Shown one piece after another: positions 15,053-27,293 of a DNA stretch of 64,000 nt. Source of the stretch: Cycas panzhihuaensis (Eukaryota; Cycadophyta). Position 1 is the first letter of the stretch. The number at the start of each line of letters is the position of its first letter. The DNA lies in the NCBI GenBank assembly GCA_023213395.1, contig CM041465.1, positions 108,073,741 through 108,137,740 of the forward strand, written 5' to 3'. The translations under genes and the position numbers were made by a program. The notes under the pieces were generated by a model. That model saw only the letters and a list, made by a program, of their open reading frames with translations, was not told the DNA's origin and ran no database searches.

Positions 15053-15509
15053 CTACTCCTTTACAAGTAAAACCTCTTCACTTCAAGGGCCAGAAGATGG
15101 TAAATGCTACCAATATAAATGATGTGAGATACATGCTAATAAACAAATGTGCATATGTGGTGAGGGGTGATATCTATTATAGTGATGCCTCACTAACAAA
15201 TAATTGAATGTGTATAAGCTAAGAGGAAGAAAGATGGATTAAAGGTGGCATCAAAACCGCAGCTAGTGACCATATGCCTAGAGTATATAAAACCAGGGGG
15301 GCAAATGACCAAAGGGTTGCCTTGGTGGCAATCCATAAAAAGGGATAACATGGCCTACGCAGGAGGATCAAAAGCCCCAAGGCTCCTCAAATAGGTGAGG
15401 GGTTTGCCTAAAGAATATTCAAGGAGGAAAGACTAAATAAATTAAAGCAATAATGATTACTAAAGTTTAGTCTCATTGATAACTAAGGTTTAGAGGTAAG
15501 GAAGGAGGT
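15053..15509. other. Short spacer between integrase and 3' LTR in D
   Basis: The part next to the LTR (15053-15120) resembles the segment beside the 3' LTR in A, B and E. No PMD or aRNH similarity is seen. The open frame at 14974-15207 spans the LTR boundary and is incidental. Confidence 0.5.
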
Positions 15510-16560
15510 TTAACTATAGAACCTCTTAAGGTATTGATCATTTATAATCTTTTCAAACTCAAGGCCTTCTAGTGTCATAATCTTATAGGTTCCATTGTTA
15601 AGGCTCTTGATAACTATGAAGAGGCCCATCCACTTAGGGCCAAATTTAGAGAGACGATCATACAAATATTCCAATTTGAGGACTTGGTCCCTTGGATTTA
15701 AAGGTCATAGCCGTAGACATTTATCATGCATATTTTTTGCTTGAGCTTTGGATGCCAAGTTAGCTTGGTATATGACCAAGCCTATTTTATCCAAAGCTTC
15801 CAGGTCAAGAAGGTGAGCTGACATAGCTATTTCTTATTGGTGAACTCCTTAAGGGAGACCCTTAAATATGGGATTAAAAGCTTCAATTTGGCCATTAGCC
15901 TAAGGCTCTTAAGGGGATGAGGTCTTGTGAGAAATTCTAAATTACTCATAAAGTTTATCTATCTCTTTACTATAAAATATAATTCCATTATCTATGATAA
16001 GGATGTTAAGGACCTCAAAATGGCAAATGATGTACTAAAATATAAAAGTAGTGACAGTTTTACCCATCATAGAAGATAGAGGAATGGTTTCAACCCATTT
16101 AGTAAAATACTCTATGGTTGTCAAGATGAATTAATACTAGGCTAAAGGCAAAGGGGTGATTACCTTGATGAGGTCTAAGACCCATTTGAAGAAAGGCCAT
16201 ATTGCGATGATCATATGCAAAGCCTCAAAAGGTTGTCAAGTAATGTTGATGTTCTCTTAGAACCTATGGCAATGCTAGGCATATGCACAAGCATCTTTAG
16301 ATAACATTAGCTAATAAAAACCCATATGCAATATGCATTGGGCCATGGATTAGCCTAAAAAATGACATCCACAGATGCCATCATGGCATTCACAGAGGAT
16401 TTGATCAGTCTCCCCTAGATTCATATAATAAAGGACCACTCCATTAAAAGATCTTTTATTTAGAGCATCCTCTATGATGAATTATTGTTGGGCAGTTGCC
16501 CTCACATGTAACTTGACCTTGTTGCTAGCATATACTGGGTATTTTTATTAGATTAGATAA
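15510..16560 (-). pseudogene. Integrase of element D
   Basis: The minus-strand translation ends GLEFEKIINDQYLKRFYS at a stop at 15510, matching the end of the A integrase. Upstream, the C-terminal domain blocks matching YVLKLEYLHDRLTKFKPRW in A are recognisable near 15600-15690. Core and N-terminal parts follow up to the RNase H junction near 16560. Stops are common, so the enzyme is dead. Confidence 0.7.
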
Positions 16561-17000
16561 TTGATAATATCTTTATACCACTTATTATTAGCTAATGGAT
16601 GGACATTGGTTTGATAAAGGGCCAAGATGGGCTCATCTAGTAAAGAGTCATTGACTGGGACACTATGTATGTTGTAAATTGGAGCATCCACTAGTTGCTC
16701 CACGATAACCATACCTTTTTTAGACTTATGGTTGACTATTTTAAGGTCATACTCTTGAAGGAGGATGGCCCATTTGCTTGTCCTTCTTATCAAGTTAGAC
16801 CATGTCATAAGGTATATCTACCAAGGTGCAACTAATAAAATAGATGACTCTTTCTATTTTAGAGTCATCCTCCTATGCTAGCATGGTGCTTATATACTCA
16901 TCAGTCATGAAAGTGTAAAGTATGAAGAGATAGTAAAAAAGAAAATAGGACAAGATTGGAGCCAAAATAAGAGATCTCTTAATCTCTTAAAAAACCTCTT
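16548..17000 (-). pseudogene. RNase H of element D, passing directly into integrase
   Basis: The 86-codon open stretch at 16808-16548 reads RRTSKWAILLQEYDLKIVNH, then KGMVIVEQLVDAPI and SLLDEPIL, and finally NNKWYKDIINYLI. The first part is the Ty3/gypsy RNase H end and the last part is the start of the integrase N-terminal region. No archaeal-type RNase H lies between them, although typical Tat elements are described as having one there. The same arrangement is seen in A. Confidence 0.7.
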
Positions 17001-17604
17001 GGGCCCTAAAAGACCAAACAAAAGAGGTTACTTTTTTCAGGAGGTTGGTTAAACGTTTGGCATTGATAATGGAATCCACTAAGAAATGCCTCAAGAAATC
17101 TAACCACACCAAGAATGATTTAATTTGTCATTGTATCCTTAGGGATGACATGTTAATAAAGGATTTAACTTTATCAGGGTCAATTTGGATTCCTTATTTG
17201 GAGATAAGGAACCCTAAGAGTTTACCAGTTGTTACCCTAAAAATACACTTTAATTAGTTCAAGCTAACATGGTATTTATGGCATTTAGCAAAAATCATCT
17301 TAAGATTTATAGGGTGATCTTCCTTTTTCTAGGAAAGGCCCATTAAGTCATCCATAAAGACCTCAAGAATCTTGTTTATAAGGTTATAAAAGATAAAATA
17401 CATGGCCCTCTAGTAGATGGTACTAGTATTCTTTAAACCAAAGAGCATAGCCTTATAAGCAAAGGTTCTCCAAGAGGTGGTAAAAGTTGTCTTATGGTGG
17501 TCCTTAAGGGATATTTAAATTTGGTTATAGAGAAGCCATCCATTAAGGAAATCACTTTAGAACTGGTGGTTTAATCAATGATTTAATTAATGAAGGGTAA
17601 AGGA
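17000..17604 (-). pseudogene. RT of element D, C-terminal part
   Basis: The minus strand aligns with the second half of the RT in A, including the block around the catalytic DD and the GKLLGFLVS-like block near 17200. Copia1 interrupts it at 17605, and the N-terminal part resumes at 22872. The target duplication AAGGA/AAAGA confirms a clean insertion. Confidence 0.65.
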
Positions 17605-18227
17605 TATTAGATAGGTTGGCAATAGGGTTCCCCCCCCAAACTTTCCCAAGAAGATCTAAGGGGGGTAGGAGCCTCCCTTGGCTGGGAGGTGTAGGGAAAG
17701 CTAGAACCCCCTCCATAAAGAGGAGGTTCGACGATAGTAGCCCCTGACCCAAAAAGCTAACACTATAAAACATACTAAATTATAAAGAGAATTAAGGTTG
17801 TTTATTCAAAATACCCTAGATTTGATGGTTAAGATTTGTGCCTTGTATGACTCTCTCATATAGCCCGATTTAAGGGGTTTCTTTAATTATGATGATGGTA
17901 TTCAATGTATTGGATATAATGTATTGAGTAGAGTTGATTAATTATTATTGTTGTGAGCACTCTACTATAGATTATGTATATTTATCCATTCATAGATAAT
18001 AAAGATTGATACCTTTCGTATGTAGATGTTTCCCTAGCATGTTGTTAGTGTTTTACCATATTATATCTAGTGTATATATGATGATTTAGCTTTCTGATTT
18101 ATTTATTGCATTATCTCTAGTTTAAGAACTTGCATATTAAATTTTAGTTTCAATTCTTGTAAGTAGTTACAAAATAGTTTAGATCTTAGTTGTAGTTTCT
18201 AGTTATTAGGACCTAGTTTTTTCAACA
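17605..18227 (+). repeat. 5' LTR of Copia1 (623 bp)
   Basis: It starts TATTAGAT and ends CTTTTTTCAACA-like, as in the 3' copy. Relative to the 3' LTR it lacks about 40 bp just after the first ten bases, between TTAGATA and GTTGGCAAT. Confidence 0.8.
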
Positions 18228-18229
18228 AG

Positions 18230-18242
18230 TGGTATCATAGCC
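18230..18242 (+). other. Primer-binding site of Copia1 (initiator-Met tRNA type)
   Basis: TGGTATCATAGCC stands two bases after the 5' LTR and differs by one base from the usual TGGTATCAGAGCC. Confidence 0.85.
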
Positions 18243-18300
18243 ATTTTTATTTTTATAGTGAGTTTGTGAAGGTTTTGGTATTGGCTTTTTCCTGTACCAA

Positions 18301-19085
18301 ATGGTGAAACTAACAAATGTAAAGTTAGAGATGGAGAAATTCAATGGCAAGAACAACTTCAAGTTATAGAAGCTGAAAGCATATGATGTTCTAGTACATA
18401 AGGGATTATACAGAACTCTAGAAAGCAAATTAAAGAAACCCATAGGGATAGATAATAATAAATAGGATGATCTAGAAAAAAGGGCTCTTAGTATAATACG
18501 ATTATGTTTAGTAGACAAAGTTCTATTTAACATCACGGGGGAAAAGACAAGAGTAGGATTATGGAACCAGTTGGAAGGCTTGTACCAAATCAATGATAAA
18601 TCAAATCTACTTAAAGGGGTAGTTGTACTCGTTACGGATGAAGGAAGGTATAAAATTTCCTAATCATTTAAATATTTTTAATACTATTATTTATTAGTTG
18701 GCTAGTATCAATATCACCATTGAGAATAAGAATAAGGTTGTTACCTTATTATGTTCATTACTAGAATCTTAGGATAATATTATCACCTCAATTAGTTTTA
18801 CCACTATAAATGAATTAGACAATGATTCTATTATGAGTGCTTTACTAACAAAAGAGATAAAGAGAAAGTCCAGTCTTGAAACCTCCACACCAAAAGCTAT
18901 GACAACAGGAGGTAGATTAATTGAGAGAGGATAAAGATCCAGGGACATATCGAGATCAAAGTCAAAAAGTAAGAAGAGTAAGCTCAGATGTTAGCATTAC
19001 AATAAGACAGGTCACCTTAAGAAGGTTTGCTACAAAAGGAAGGAGTTCTAGAAAAAGGAAGATCCTACCAAGGAGGCTAATTAGG
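18301..19085 (+). pseudogene. gag of Copia1
   Basis: The ATG at 18301 opens MVKLTNVKLEMEKFNGKNNF, the usual copia gag opening with FNGKN. Blocks DLEKRALSIIRLCLVDKVLF and LWNQLEGLYQINDKSNLL follow, which belong to the UBN2-type gag domain. A zinc knuckle near 18988-19035 reads HYNKTGHLKKVCYKRK, with its first Cys one codon earlier than expected. Stops replace Trp at positions where relatives have FKLW and KWDD. Confidence 0.75.
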
Positions 19086-20240
19086 TGGAGTTGAATCAAG
19101 GTGCTGATGATGATGTCTTAGTTGCTTATAATGTTTCCTATTATTATCATGATTGGTTATTAGATTCGGGTGCTTTACACCACATATGTCCATATAAGAG
19201 TTGGTTTTCATCATACTAACCTCTTGATGGTGGTGATGTGTTTATGGGAAATGAACTTTCCTGTAAAATAATGGGCATCGATAGCATCAAAATTAAAATG
19301 TTTGATGGTATAGTAAGAACATTAACTGCAATTAGACATGTACCTAATCTAAAAAAGAATTTGATTTCCTTGGGTGAACTAGATTATAGTGGTTATAAGT
19401 ACGTAAGTCATAAAGGATTCTTGAAGGTATTAAAGGGTGCATTGGTTATTCTAAAAGCCTTAAAGAAAGAAAACCCTTATATTTTGGTGGGAAGTATAGA
19501 TGTTAGCCATGTAGCTATAGCATTAAAGACTGTAGAAGATCTAGCGTAGTTATGATATCAGAGACTTGGGAACATGAGTAAGAAAGGACTTAGGTTGACA
19601 AACTATAAGTTGCTTCCTAACTTGTAGCTTTTAGATTTAACTTTTTATAAACATTATATTTTTAGAAAGCAATATAGACTCAGGCTTAAAGTAGGAAGCC
19701 ATAGTAGTAAAGGTGTTATGGATTATGTACAGTCAAATGAATGGGGAGTAGCCCCTATAATATCTTATAGAGGATCATTGTATTTTGTCACATTTATAAA
19801 TGATTACTCTGGAAATATATGAGTCTAGTTTAGAAAAATAAATTTAAAGTTTTTAGTGTGTTTAAGTAGTTCAAGGCTCTAGTTGAGAAGAGCACTAGCA
19901 GGTTAATCAAATACTTAACAATTAACAATAGGGACAAGTTGAACTCTTTGGAGTTTGAGAATTATTACAGAGAAATTGGGATCGAAAGGCATAAGATAAC
20001 TAGTTATACTCCATAGCAGAATGGCATAGCTGAGCGTATAAACATGACACTCTTAGAAAGAGCGAGAAGCATGCTGATTAATATAGGAGTAGAGCAGGGC
20101 TTATGGGCAGAAGCTGTTTAGATAGCTTGTTATTTAGTAAACAAGTCACCATCACTTGCAATAGACTATAAAATTCCTAAAGAGGTATGGACTCGATATC
20201 TATATGACTATTTAAATTTGAAAGATTTTATTATAATGCT
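19086..20240 (+). pseudogene. Protease and integrase of Copia1
   Basis: WLLDSGALHHICPYKSWF near 19156 is a copia protease with its DSG intact. VPNLKKNLISLGELDYSGY near 19340 precedes the integrase. The GAG-pre-integrase block with QRLGNMSKKGL follows near 19560, and YFVTFINDYSGN near 19785 contains the core region. The QNGIAERINMTLLERARSM-like block near 20020 carries the final Glu. Stops, mostly TAG, interrupt the frames. Confidence 0.75.
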
Positions 20241-21500
20241 TATGCCTTGATTAATAAAAGACAACATTCAAAGTTAGACCCAAAATCTAAGAGATGTATC
20301 TTTGTTAGTTATGGTGATAAAAATGGTATAAAGGGATATAGATTATGGGATCATGCTTCTTACAAAATCACTATTAACAAAGATGTTATGTTTGATGAAT
20401 ACCCCTTTCTAAAATTAGACTGTGTAGAAGTTGAAGTGAAATAGGAGTAGAAAGTTGAACATCAACAGGTCAAGCTTGAGACCCAACCATCTTTGGAAAT
20501 GAAAATATAGAAAAAGCTTTCTAAAGATGAATCTGTAGTAGAGTATGTAGACACTCCTCCACTAAATATTAAAAAATCTAAATGAGTTAATCATCCATAT
20601 GATAGGTACAACCTTTATATTTCTATTGCTTTAGTTTCTAATGATGGTGAGCCTACATGCTATTAGGAAGCAGTAGATGATATCCATAGTGAAAAGTGGA
20701 AGAGGGCTATGTAGGAAGGGATAAATGCTTTGAAGAAAAATAATTCATGGGACTTGGTAGAGCTTTCACATAGCAGGAAAATTGTTGGTTGCAGGTCAAT
20801 TTTTAAGAAGAAAATAAATGTTGATGGAAATATTGATAAATATAAGGCAAGACTGGTGGCTAAATGCTTTACACAAAAAATAGGTATTGATTTTTATGAG
20901 ATATTTTCACCAATTATTAAACTTATTTCAATTTAGGTTTTGTTAGCATTGGTAGTTTCTTTGGATTTAGAGTTGGAGCAGGAGATCTATATGGATCAGC
21001 CAAAATGGTTTATATAAGATGGTAGGAAAAGACTTATTTATAGGCTCAGGAAATCATTATATGGCCTGAAGCAATCACCCAAGTAATGGTACAAGAAGTT
21101 TGATGCCTTCATGGAAAGCCAAAATTTTAAAAAATTTAGTATGATTATTGTGTTTACTTTAAATTCTTGGACAATGACTTATTCATTATCTTGGTATTAT
21201 ATGTTGATAATATGCTGGGTACAAGCAAGAGAATTATAGAAATCAATAAGTTAAAGGCTTAATTAGCTAGGATTTTTGATATGATGGATCTAGGAGCTAC
21301 AAAGTAAATCTTACGTATGGAGATATATAAAGACAAGAAAAATAATAATGTATGGTTATCATAGCAGAAATATATAGAGAAGTTGCTAACCAAATTTGGT
21401 ATGGAAAATGTGAAACCAATTACTATCTCGTTGGCTTCCCATTTCAAGCTTTCTTTGAGTATGAATCTTAGTAATGAAGAAGAAAATGATTATATACTCA
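20241..21500 (+). pseudogene. Reverse transcriptase of Copia1
   Basis: [20 protein letters not shown] and the following [19 protein letters not shown] (20740-20900) mark the start of copia RT. KSLYGLKQSPK.WYKKFD near 21050 and ILVLYVDN near 21195 follow, where YVDD is usual, so a catalytic Asp appears as Asn. Stops at former Gln and Trp codons disable it. Confidence 0.8.
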
Positions 21501-22200
21501 TGTACCTTATGCTAGTGCAGTAGGAAGTTTAATGTATGCCATGGTACATAGAAGACCTAACATATTACATATAGTTAGTGTAGTTAATAGGTTTATGGTA
21601 AATCCAAGAAAGGATCATTGGGCAGTAGTGAAATGGATGCTTCAGTATTTGAGAGGCACAAGTTACTATTACATCACCTTTAGTGGTATAGGTAATCAAG
21701 TTTATGGATATGTTAATTTATACTTTGTAAGAGATTTAGATAAGAGAAGGTCTACTTCAGGTTATATGTTTACTCTTACAAATGGTCTAGTTAGTTGGAT
21801 GTTAAAATTGTATAATATAATTATATCATTGACTATAGAAGTAGAATATATTGTTGTAGCACATGCTTGTAAGGAAGTAATCTAGTTGCAGGGTTTATTG
21901 GTTGAGCTTGGAAGGAAATAGGAAAAGGTAAAGTTATTTTGTGATAATCAAAGTGTTATTTACTTAATAAAGAATTTAGCTTATCATAGTAGGACAAAGC
22001 ATATTACTCTTAAGTACTATTTTGTTAGATAAGTTGTCAAAGTAAGTGGAGTAGCACTTGAAAAGGTTAATACAAAATAAAATTATACTAACATATTCAC
22101 AAAACTAGTACTATTGAAGAAGTTCAAATAGTGATTAACTTATGTTGGTTTACATGAAAGGTGATAAATAATCAAGGAAATATATAAAGTAAATTATTGT
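21501..22200 (+). pseudogene. RNase H of Copia1
   Basis: MVHRRPNILHIVSVVNRFMV and WAVVKWMLQYLRGTSYY (21540-21670) are the standard start of copia RNase H. RRSTSGYMFTLTNGLVSW follows, then EVEYIVVAHACKEVI and DNQSVIYLIKN near 21945. A purine-rich AAGGTGGAGAT at 22202-22212 is the polypurine tract before the 3' LTR. Confidence 0.8.
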
Positions 22201-22212
22201 TAAGGTGGAGAT

Positions 22213-22871
22213 TATTAGATAATGTGACAATAATGTTTTAGAGGCAAAAATTTTGACAAGTTGGCAATGCAGTTTCCTACTCAAACTTCCACGAGAGGAT
22301 CTAAGGGAGGGGGGAAATCCCCCTTGGCTAGGGGATACACAGGGAGTTCAAACCCCCTCTATAAAGAGGGGGTTTGAGGGTGGTAGCCCATGACCCAAAA
22401 AGCTAGCATTGTAAAACATATTAAATTGTAAATAGAATCAAAGTTGTTTATTCAAAATACCCTAGATTTGACAGTCAAGATTTATACCTCGTATGACTCT
22501 CTCATATAACCCAATTTAGGGTGTTTTTTCATTAAGTTGATGGTATTTGATATATTGGATGTACTGTATTGAGTAGAGATGGCTAGTTATTATTGCTATA
22601 AGTATTTTACTATAGATTATGTATATTTCTCTATTCTTAGATAATAAAGATCAATACCTTTCTTGTGTAGATGTTTCCCTAACACACTACTAAAGTTTTA
22701 CTATATTATATCTAGTGTATATGTAATGCTTAGCTTTGTAATTTATTTATTATATTATCTCTAGTTTAAGAACTTACATGTTAAATTTCATTTTCAATTC
22801 CTGTAACTAGTTATAAAATAGTTTAGATCTTGGTGGTAGTTTCTAGTTATTCAGACCTAGTTTTCTCAACA
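22213..22871 (+). repeat. 3' LTR of Copia1 (659 bp)
   Basis: It aligns with the 5' LTR from TATTAGAT to CTCAACA, including CCTCTATAAAGAGG near 22350 and CCCTAGATTTGA near 22460. Confidence 0.85.
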
Positions 22872-23080
22872 AAAGAAAGTTATCCTTAGGACATGCATTA
22901 TTAATTTCCCTAAAGTTAATACAAATTTTAATGGTCCCATTCTTTTTAGCAATAGAGACCATATTGGAGACCCATTTAGGGCAATCGATGGAAGTGATTA
23001 GACCTACATTGAGCAGCTTCTCAACTTCTATCTTAACTACAATAGAGAGCTTCAAGTGCAAGGGGCCTTATTTTTGCCTA
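22872..23080 (-). pseudogene. RT of element D, N-terminal part
   Basis: The minus strand reads KIEVEKLLNVGLITSIDCPK, then NGTIKICINFREINNACPKD, aligning block for block with the RT start in A (33500-33660). It is separated from the rest of its RT by Copia1. Confidence 0.8.
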
Positions 23081-24462
23081 ACAGGGCGAGCACCCAAGAT
23101 TATGATGAGGTTATGGCTAACAATATTAGGGTCAATGCCCTTCATGTCAAAATAGTCCCACATGAACATGTCATAGAACTCATGGAATAGTTTGATGTAC
23201 TCTTCTACTTCTTGGGATGAACATTCCACCCTTACTTTGAGGACCCTATTAGGGGTAAGGATAATGTCTTAATTCATCCCTACACATTGCCCTTGTACAT
23301 AACATATTCTCCTCTTCAAAGTAAAAGAGGGATTGATCCACAGAAGGTTTAGGTAGAAGAGGCACTTGGTTAGGTTCAGCCAACGGAGAACCAAGCACTT
23401 CTAAAAACCATGCTTGTGATGTCTAGAAGGTAAATTAGGTGAAGTCCTTGCTAGATGTTCTAACAAGGCTTTGTCATTTTAAAAGTAATCTATCATATGG
23501 ATTGTTTTACTTACAATGGGTTATGAAGGCCTAGGAGTCCTAACAGAGGGACTCGAAAGAAGGGGAAGGTCCACATGGAATACTTCCTTAGGTGTACAAG
23601 AAATAAGAGTGACATGTCATGGAGGAAGCTCATGGCCCTTGATATCTAACTTGGGGTCACTCATAATGGCTAAGTAGTTGTAGCTACCTACACTAATAAG
23701 GGAAAACCTAACTAGATTAGGTTTAGGGTGAGATGGGGGCTCATCCTAACAAGAATTAGACCCCTTTAAAAGATTTTCCAAAGAGGGAAGAGGCTCACTA
23801 AGATTGTTATCTTTGGCATCAGGAAGAGATATACAAGAGGGAGGAAGCTGATAATTGAAAACCTTGACTTGTCCTTCATGAACAAATTTAAGTTGCCCCC
23901 ATTGCGAGGAGCAGATAGTTCCCATTTGATTAAGCTATGGCTTGCCTAATAGGACGTTGTAATTGACATCGATGTTAAGAATAACTACATCTGCCTACAT
24001 GCACTTCTCCTCTAGGATGAGTGGGAAGGTCATCGTACCTAAGGGGGACTTCTCACTCCCGTCATACCCATGGAATTTCTAGAGAATGGGCTTAAGAGCC
24101 TCTATGCCTAACTTTTCTACTATTCATATAGGCATAATATAGATCAAGGAATTGTTGTCTATAATGGCCCTATTCAACATGAAATTAGGGTATTAATGGT
24201 AATAGTAAATAGGTAATGATAATAGTATTCTCATTCACTATGGGATATGAGGTCTTGAGGGTCAAATGAGATGGTAAGAGTTCCATGAGAGGTAGTGCCC
24301 ATATCATAGATGGGGGCATCTCTATAACCAAGAGCCTTTAAAAGAATAGCACTATGCTCAGGGTAACTCTACAAGAATTCCATCATAGACATGCCCATGA
24401 AAATTGATTATAACTCTTTAATAATCAAGAAGGTCTTCCCATTTCCTATGGGTTGGGGAAGG
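23081..24462 (-). pseudogene. Protease and protease-RT linker of element D
   Basis: Blocks matching the A protease are readable on the minus strand: the region of VVDNGSFVNAMPLRVMQELG as AIIDNNSLIYIMPI near 24150, and a DVNYNVLLG-like block near 23960. The acidic, poorly conserved linker follows (23100-23900), with the block matching the tail before RT near 23190. Copia2 interrupts the region at 24463, and D resumes near 43013. Confidence 0.65.
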
Positions 24463-25540
24463 TGAAAAGAGTGGATGCCTTTGATGGATCTATTTTAGAC
24501 CTTCTTTCTATATTCCTCCAAAATGTGAGCATAACAAGTAAAGCCAAAATTTTTGAAGTGGGAGATAGAGGGGGTTTGTCCATACCACATTTGATGTGGA
24601 AAGGGGCCAAGGTTGGAGGGACTAACAGTGTTGATGTAATACATAACAGTCTAGATAGCCTTAGCCTAAAGATAGATAGGGACATTCTTATATACCAGCA
24701 TAACATGAGCCATGTTCATGATGGTCTTGTTCATGTGCTTAACAACTCTATTTTACTGTGGTGTACTTGCAATAGTGGTCTGATGTTTGATTTCATGTTG
24801 ACATAGGAACAATTCAAACTCATTGGACATGTACTCACCACCATTGTTAGTCATGATTATTCAGATCTTGAATTTAAATTCATTTTCTGTGTAGGCCTTG
24901 AAAGCTTGAAACATAGAAAAAGCTTCATCTTTCTTTTCAAGAAAAGTAAACCATACTTTCTTAGTAAAATCATCAATGAAAGTAATATAGTACCACTTCT
25001 ATTTAAGAGAAGGGATGGGCATAGGACTACATATATCTGAGTGTACAACCTGCAAAGGTTGGCTAGATTTCTACTAACTATGAGGAAAGGGTTGTCTATG
25101 AGATTTTGCAATGATACATGCTTCATATTTGAAAGGCTTAGAGGAGAGCCTAAGCAAACCAAGAAGAGTGGTATGCAGTTCTCTTAAACAATCAATTTTG
25201 ATATGGCCTATATGAACATGCCATAGAGCCACTTAGGCTAACTTTTGAGGAGTCAAGATTGTGGTAAAAGTCATCATCAACATAGTTGACTTTAAAGGAT
25301 GTTGAGCAAATTAGGTAAAAAAGTTTATCATCAAGAATTCCATTCATAACCACAACATTTGAAGGAGGGTGAATGACATAGAGAGTTTGATTATTTATAA
25401 TTACACTCATATCAAATCCACAAGAGACAAGGGTGGATAGGGAGAGCAGGTTCTGCTTCAGAGTAGGAATATATAAACCATCAACAAGGGTAAAATCTGG
25501 AAGGCCTAGGAGTTTTAGGCAAATAGTTCTAAGCCCTTTG
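24463..25540 (-). pseudogene. Integrase of Copia2, truncated
   Basis: On the minus strand the GAG-pre-integrase region (25410-25192, ending SMACSYRPYQN) is followed by core blocks, and by MNKTIMNMAHVMLVYKNVPI near 24700 and TVMYYINTVSPSNLGPFPHQ near 24640, which contain the end of the copia integrase core. The coding match ends at SIKGIHS near 24470. RT and RNase H are absent. Confidence 0.75.
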
Positions 25541-26659
25541 ACTAGCTAAGATGATTTGTCAGCCATGTGTACAACACCATGAACTTTAGACTCAAAATCC
25601 TGAAAGAACTAGTGATGATAAGTAATGTGTTATGTTTCTCCAGTATCCATGATCCACGATGAAGTATTTGAAGTGGCCCTATTTGAAACTCCAAGTGGTG
25701 AAGGCAAAAGTGAATAAGCATAGCCATAATGAGCCTTAATATACTTAGTGGATCTATCAATAACATTTGATGAAGTGGTCCCAATTCTCTGAAGGTGTGC
25801 ATGAGCAAATTGCATTCCACTAAAAGCATCTTCAAAAGAAGTATTATCAACACTATGTGCACCATGGTGCTATTGATAACTTAGTAGTTTGTTGGTGGCA
25901 GTTCTATAAGTTTTAGCATAATGTCCTTTTCTATTACACCTTTGGCACATAATTATTTGATTTCCAGTCCTATAAGAAGTATTAGGCTAGTTGGATTATC
26001 TCTGATTACTAGATCTAGGTCTTGGTTGATTATTTTGGCCTTGGCCTTGAGACTATTTTTGTTAGAGTTGAGGAGCCTGTTGACCAAGAGGACATTATCC
26101 TTATTGTCTACCTCTTCCTCTTCCACGGGAATTACCACCTCTGCAAGAGTATTAACCTTGATTTTGGTATAACAAAGATCTTTTTCCACTTTAAAATTAG
26201 CATCAACTAGATCTGACATAGTGGTAAAGTTGGTATTAAAGGTCTTATCAAATTCAATTAACTTATCAGTAAGAGCCTCAAAGTTTAGAGTCTTCAAAGT
26301 GCCACTAGATTGAAGACTTCACAATAGTTTTTTGTAATATGGGATATGAAGACATGACTGAATCAAGAAAGCCTATGTAATGCATTGAGTTTTGAAATCT
26401 TTATCAATGGCTTGCTTGATTAGACAAAGGAGATTGATTATCTCACTTGCATGTCCTTTCTATATTTTTTATTTGTTTATCTTCAGCACTAAGTAAATAA
26501 ATTCTAAGTCTGATTTAGTTTCAAAGTCCTTCTTAATAACTTCAAGAGATTTACATGCTATATCATGTATAGCTTCATCAATAAGATTATGCAAGGAATA
26601 ATTAGTGACAAGTAATATCCCTATATGGATTTTATCATCATTAAGTTCCCATTGGCATT
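25541..26659 (-). pseudogene. gag (main part) and protease of Copia2
   Basis: From 26659 downward the translation reads LHNLIDEAIHDIACKSLEVI and FETKSDLEFIYL, then FEALTDKLIEFDKTFNTNFT, all usual in copia gag. The zinc knuckle CQRCNRKGHYAKT is at about 25955-25915. WIMDTGET near 25640 is the protease active site, with DTG kept. The frame is broken several times. The first part of gag lies beyond element A at 40505-40688. Confidence 0.75.
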
Positions 26660-27219
26660 TGTTTCCCAGCTTCCGGGAATGGATACGGAATCACCGACTC
26701 AGGTAAGTGTAGGTATGTTTCTCGCATTATCATCGCTTTCATTTGATGAGTGTTTGCTTGCATGTCTGCATGTGTGTGGCTTCGTGGGCGACTTTGTCGT
26801 CATCCACACTTTAGCCTATGATGACTATAGTAGGGGCACACTCCCAGCGAGTGTGGCACCCTGGTGGCCACTTCACTTCCCGCGTCTGCCGTCCTCGCTT
26901 CAAGATCCACTAGGTTTGCGTCACCTCCACCTATGTGATGACCTGTCATCCTTTGGTCGACTTGCCACTCTATTCGAGCCCTATTTTTGCTCTATTGGAC
27001 CTGTTTGTTGGCTTGTTCGCCCCCGGGTAGGTGTCTCAGCCTCCATTGGCCCCTTTTGCCATCACTTTGACTGGTGGTGAGCCTATTTTGCCTCTAGGTT
27101 CATACCACGAATTTCCATGATCTGTAGAAATATTTGTGATCTGCGGAGTTCTTGATGGTCTGTTTACGATTTATTTTTTAAAATCTGCCGTGGTAATTTC
27201 GTATTTATTGTGAAACTGC

Positions 27220-27293
27220 CACGTGGCTCGCGACTTGATTCTCTCCCAGCTGCACCCTAATCGCTTGCTTTAGGGTTTAGGTTGGCTATTTAA
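27220..27293 (+). promoter_or_regulatory. U3 promoter region of A: G-box, telo-box and TATA-like box
   Basis: CACGTG (27220-27225) lies in GCCACGTGGC. A TTAGGGTTTAGG telo-box-like motif is at 27270-27281 and TATTTAA at 27287-27293. The G-box is kept in the 5' LTR of B (57977-57982) but changed in the 3' LTR of A and in E. A Pol II start shortly after 27315 would fit. Transcription itself is inferred. Confidence 0.5.

Larger units (their letters stand above)
17605..22871 (+). mobile_element. Copia1: full-length Ty1/copia retrotransposon inserted in the RT of D
   Basis: It has paired LTRs (17605-18227 and 22213-22871), an initiator-Met primer site, gag, protease, integrase, RT and RNase H in copia order, and a 5-bp target duplication (AAGGA at 17600, AAAGA at 22872, one transition). 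Rejoining the flanks restores the D RT alignment. Many stops show it is inactive. Confidence 0.85.
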
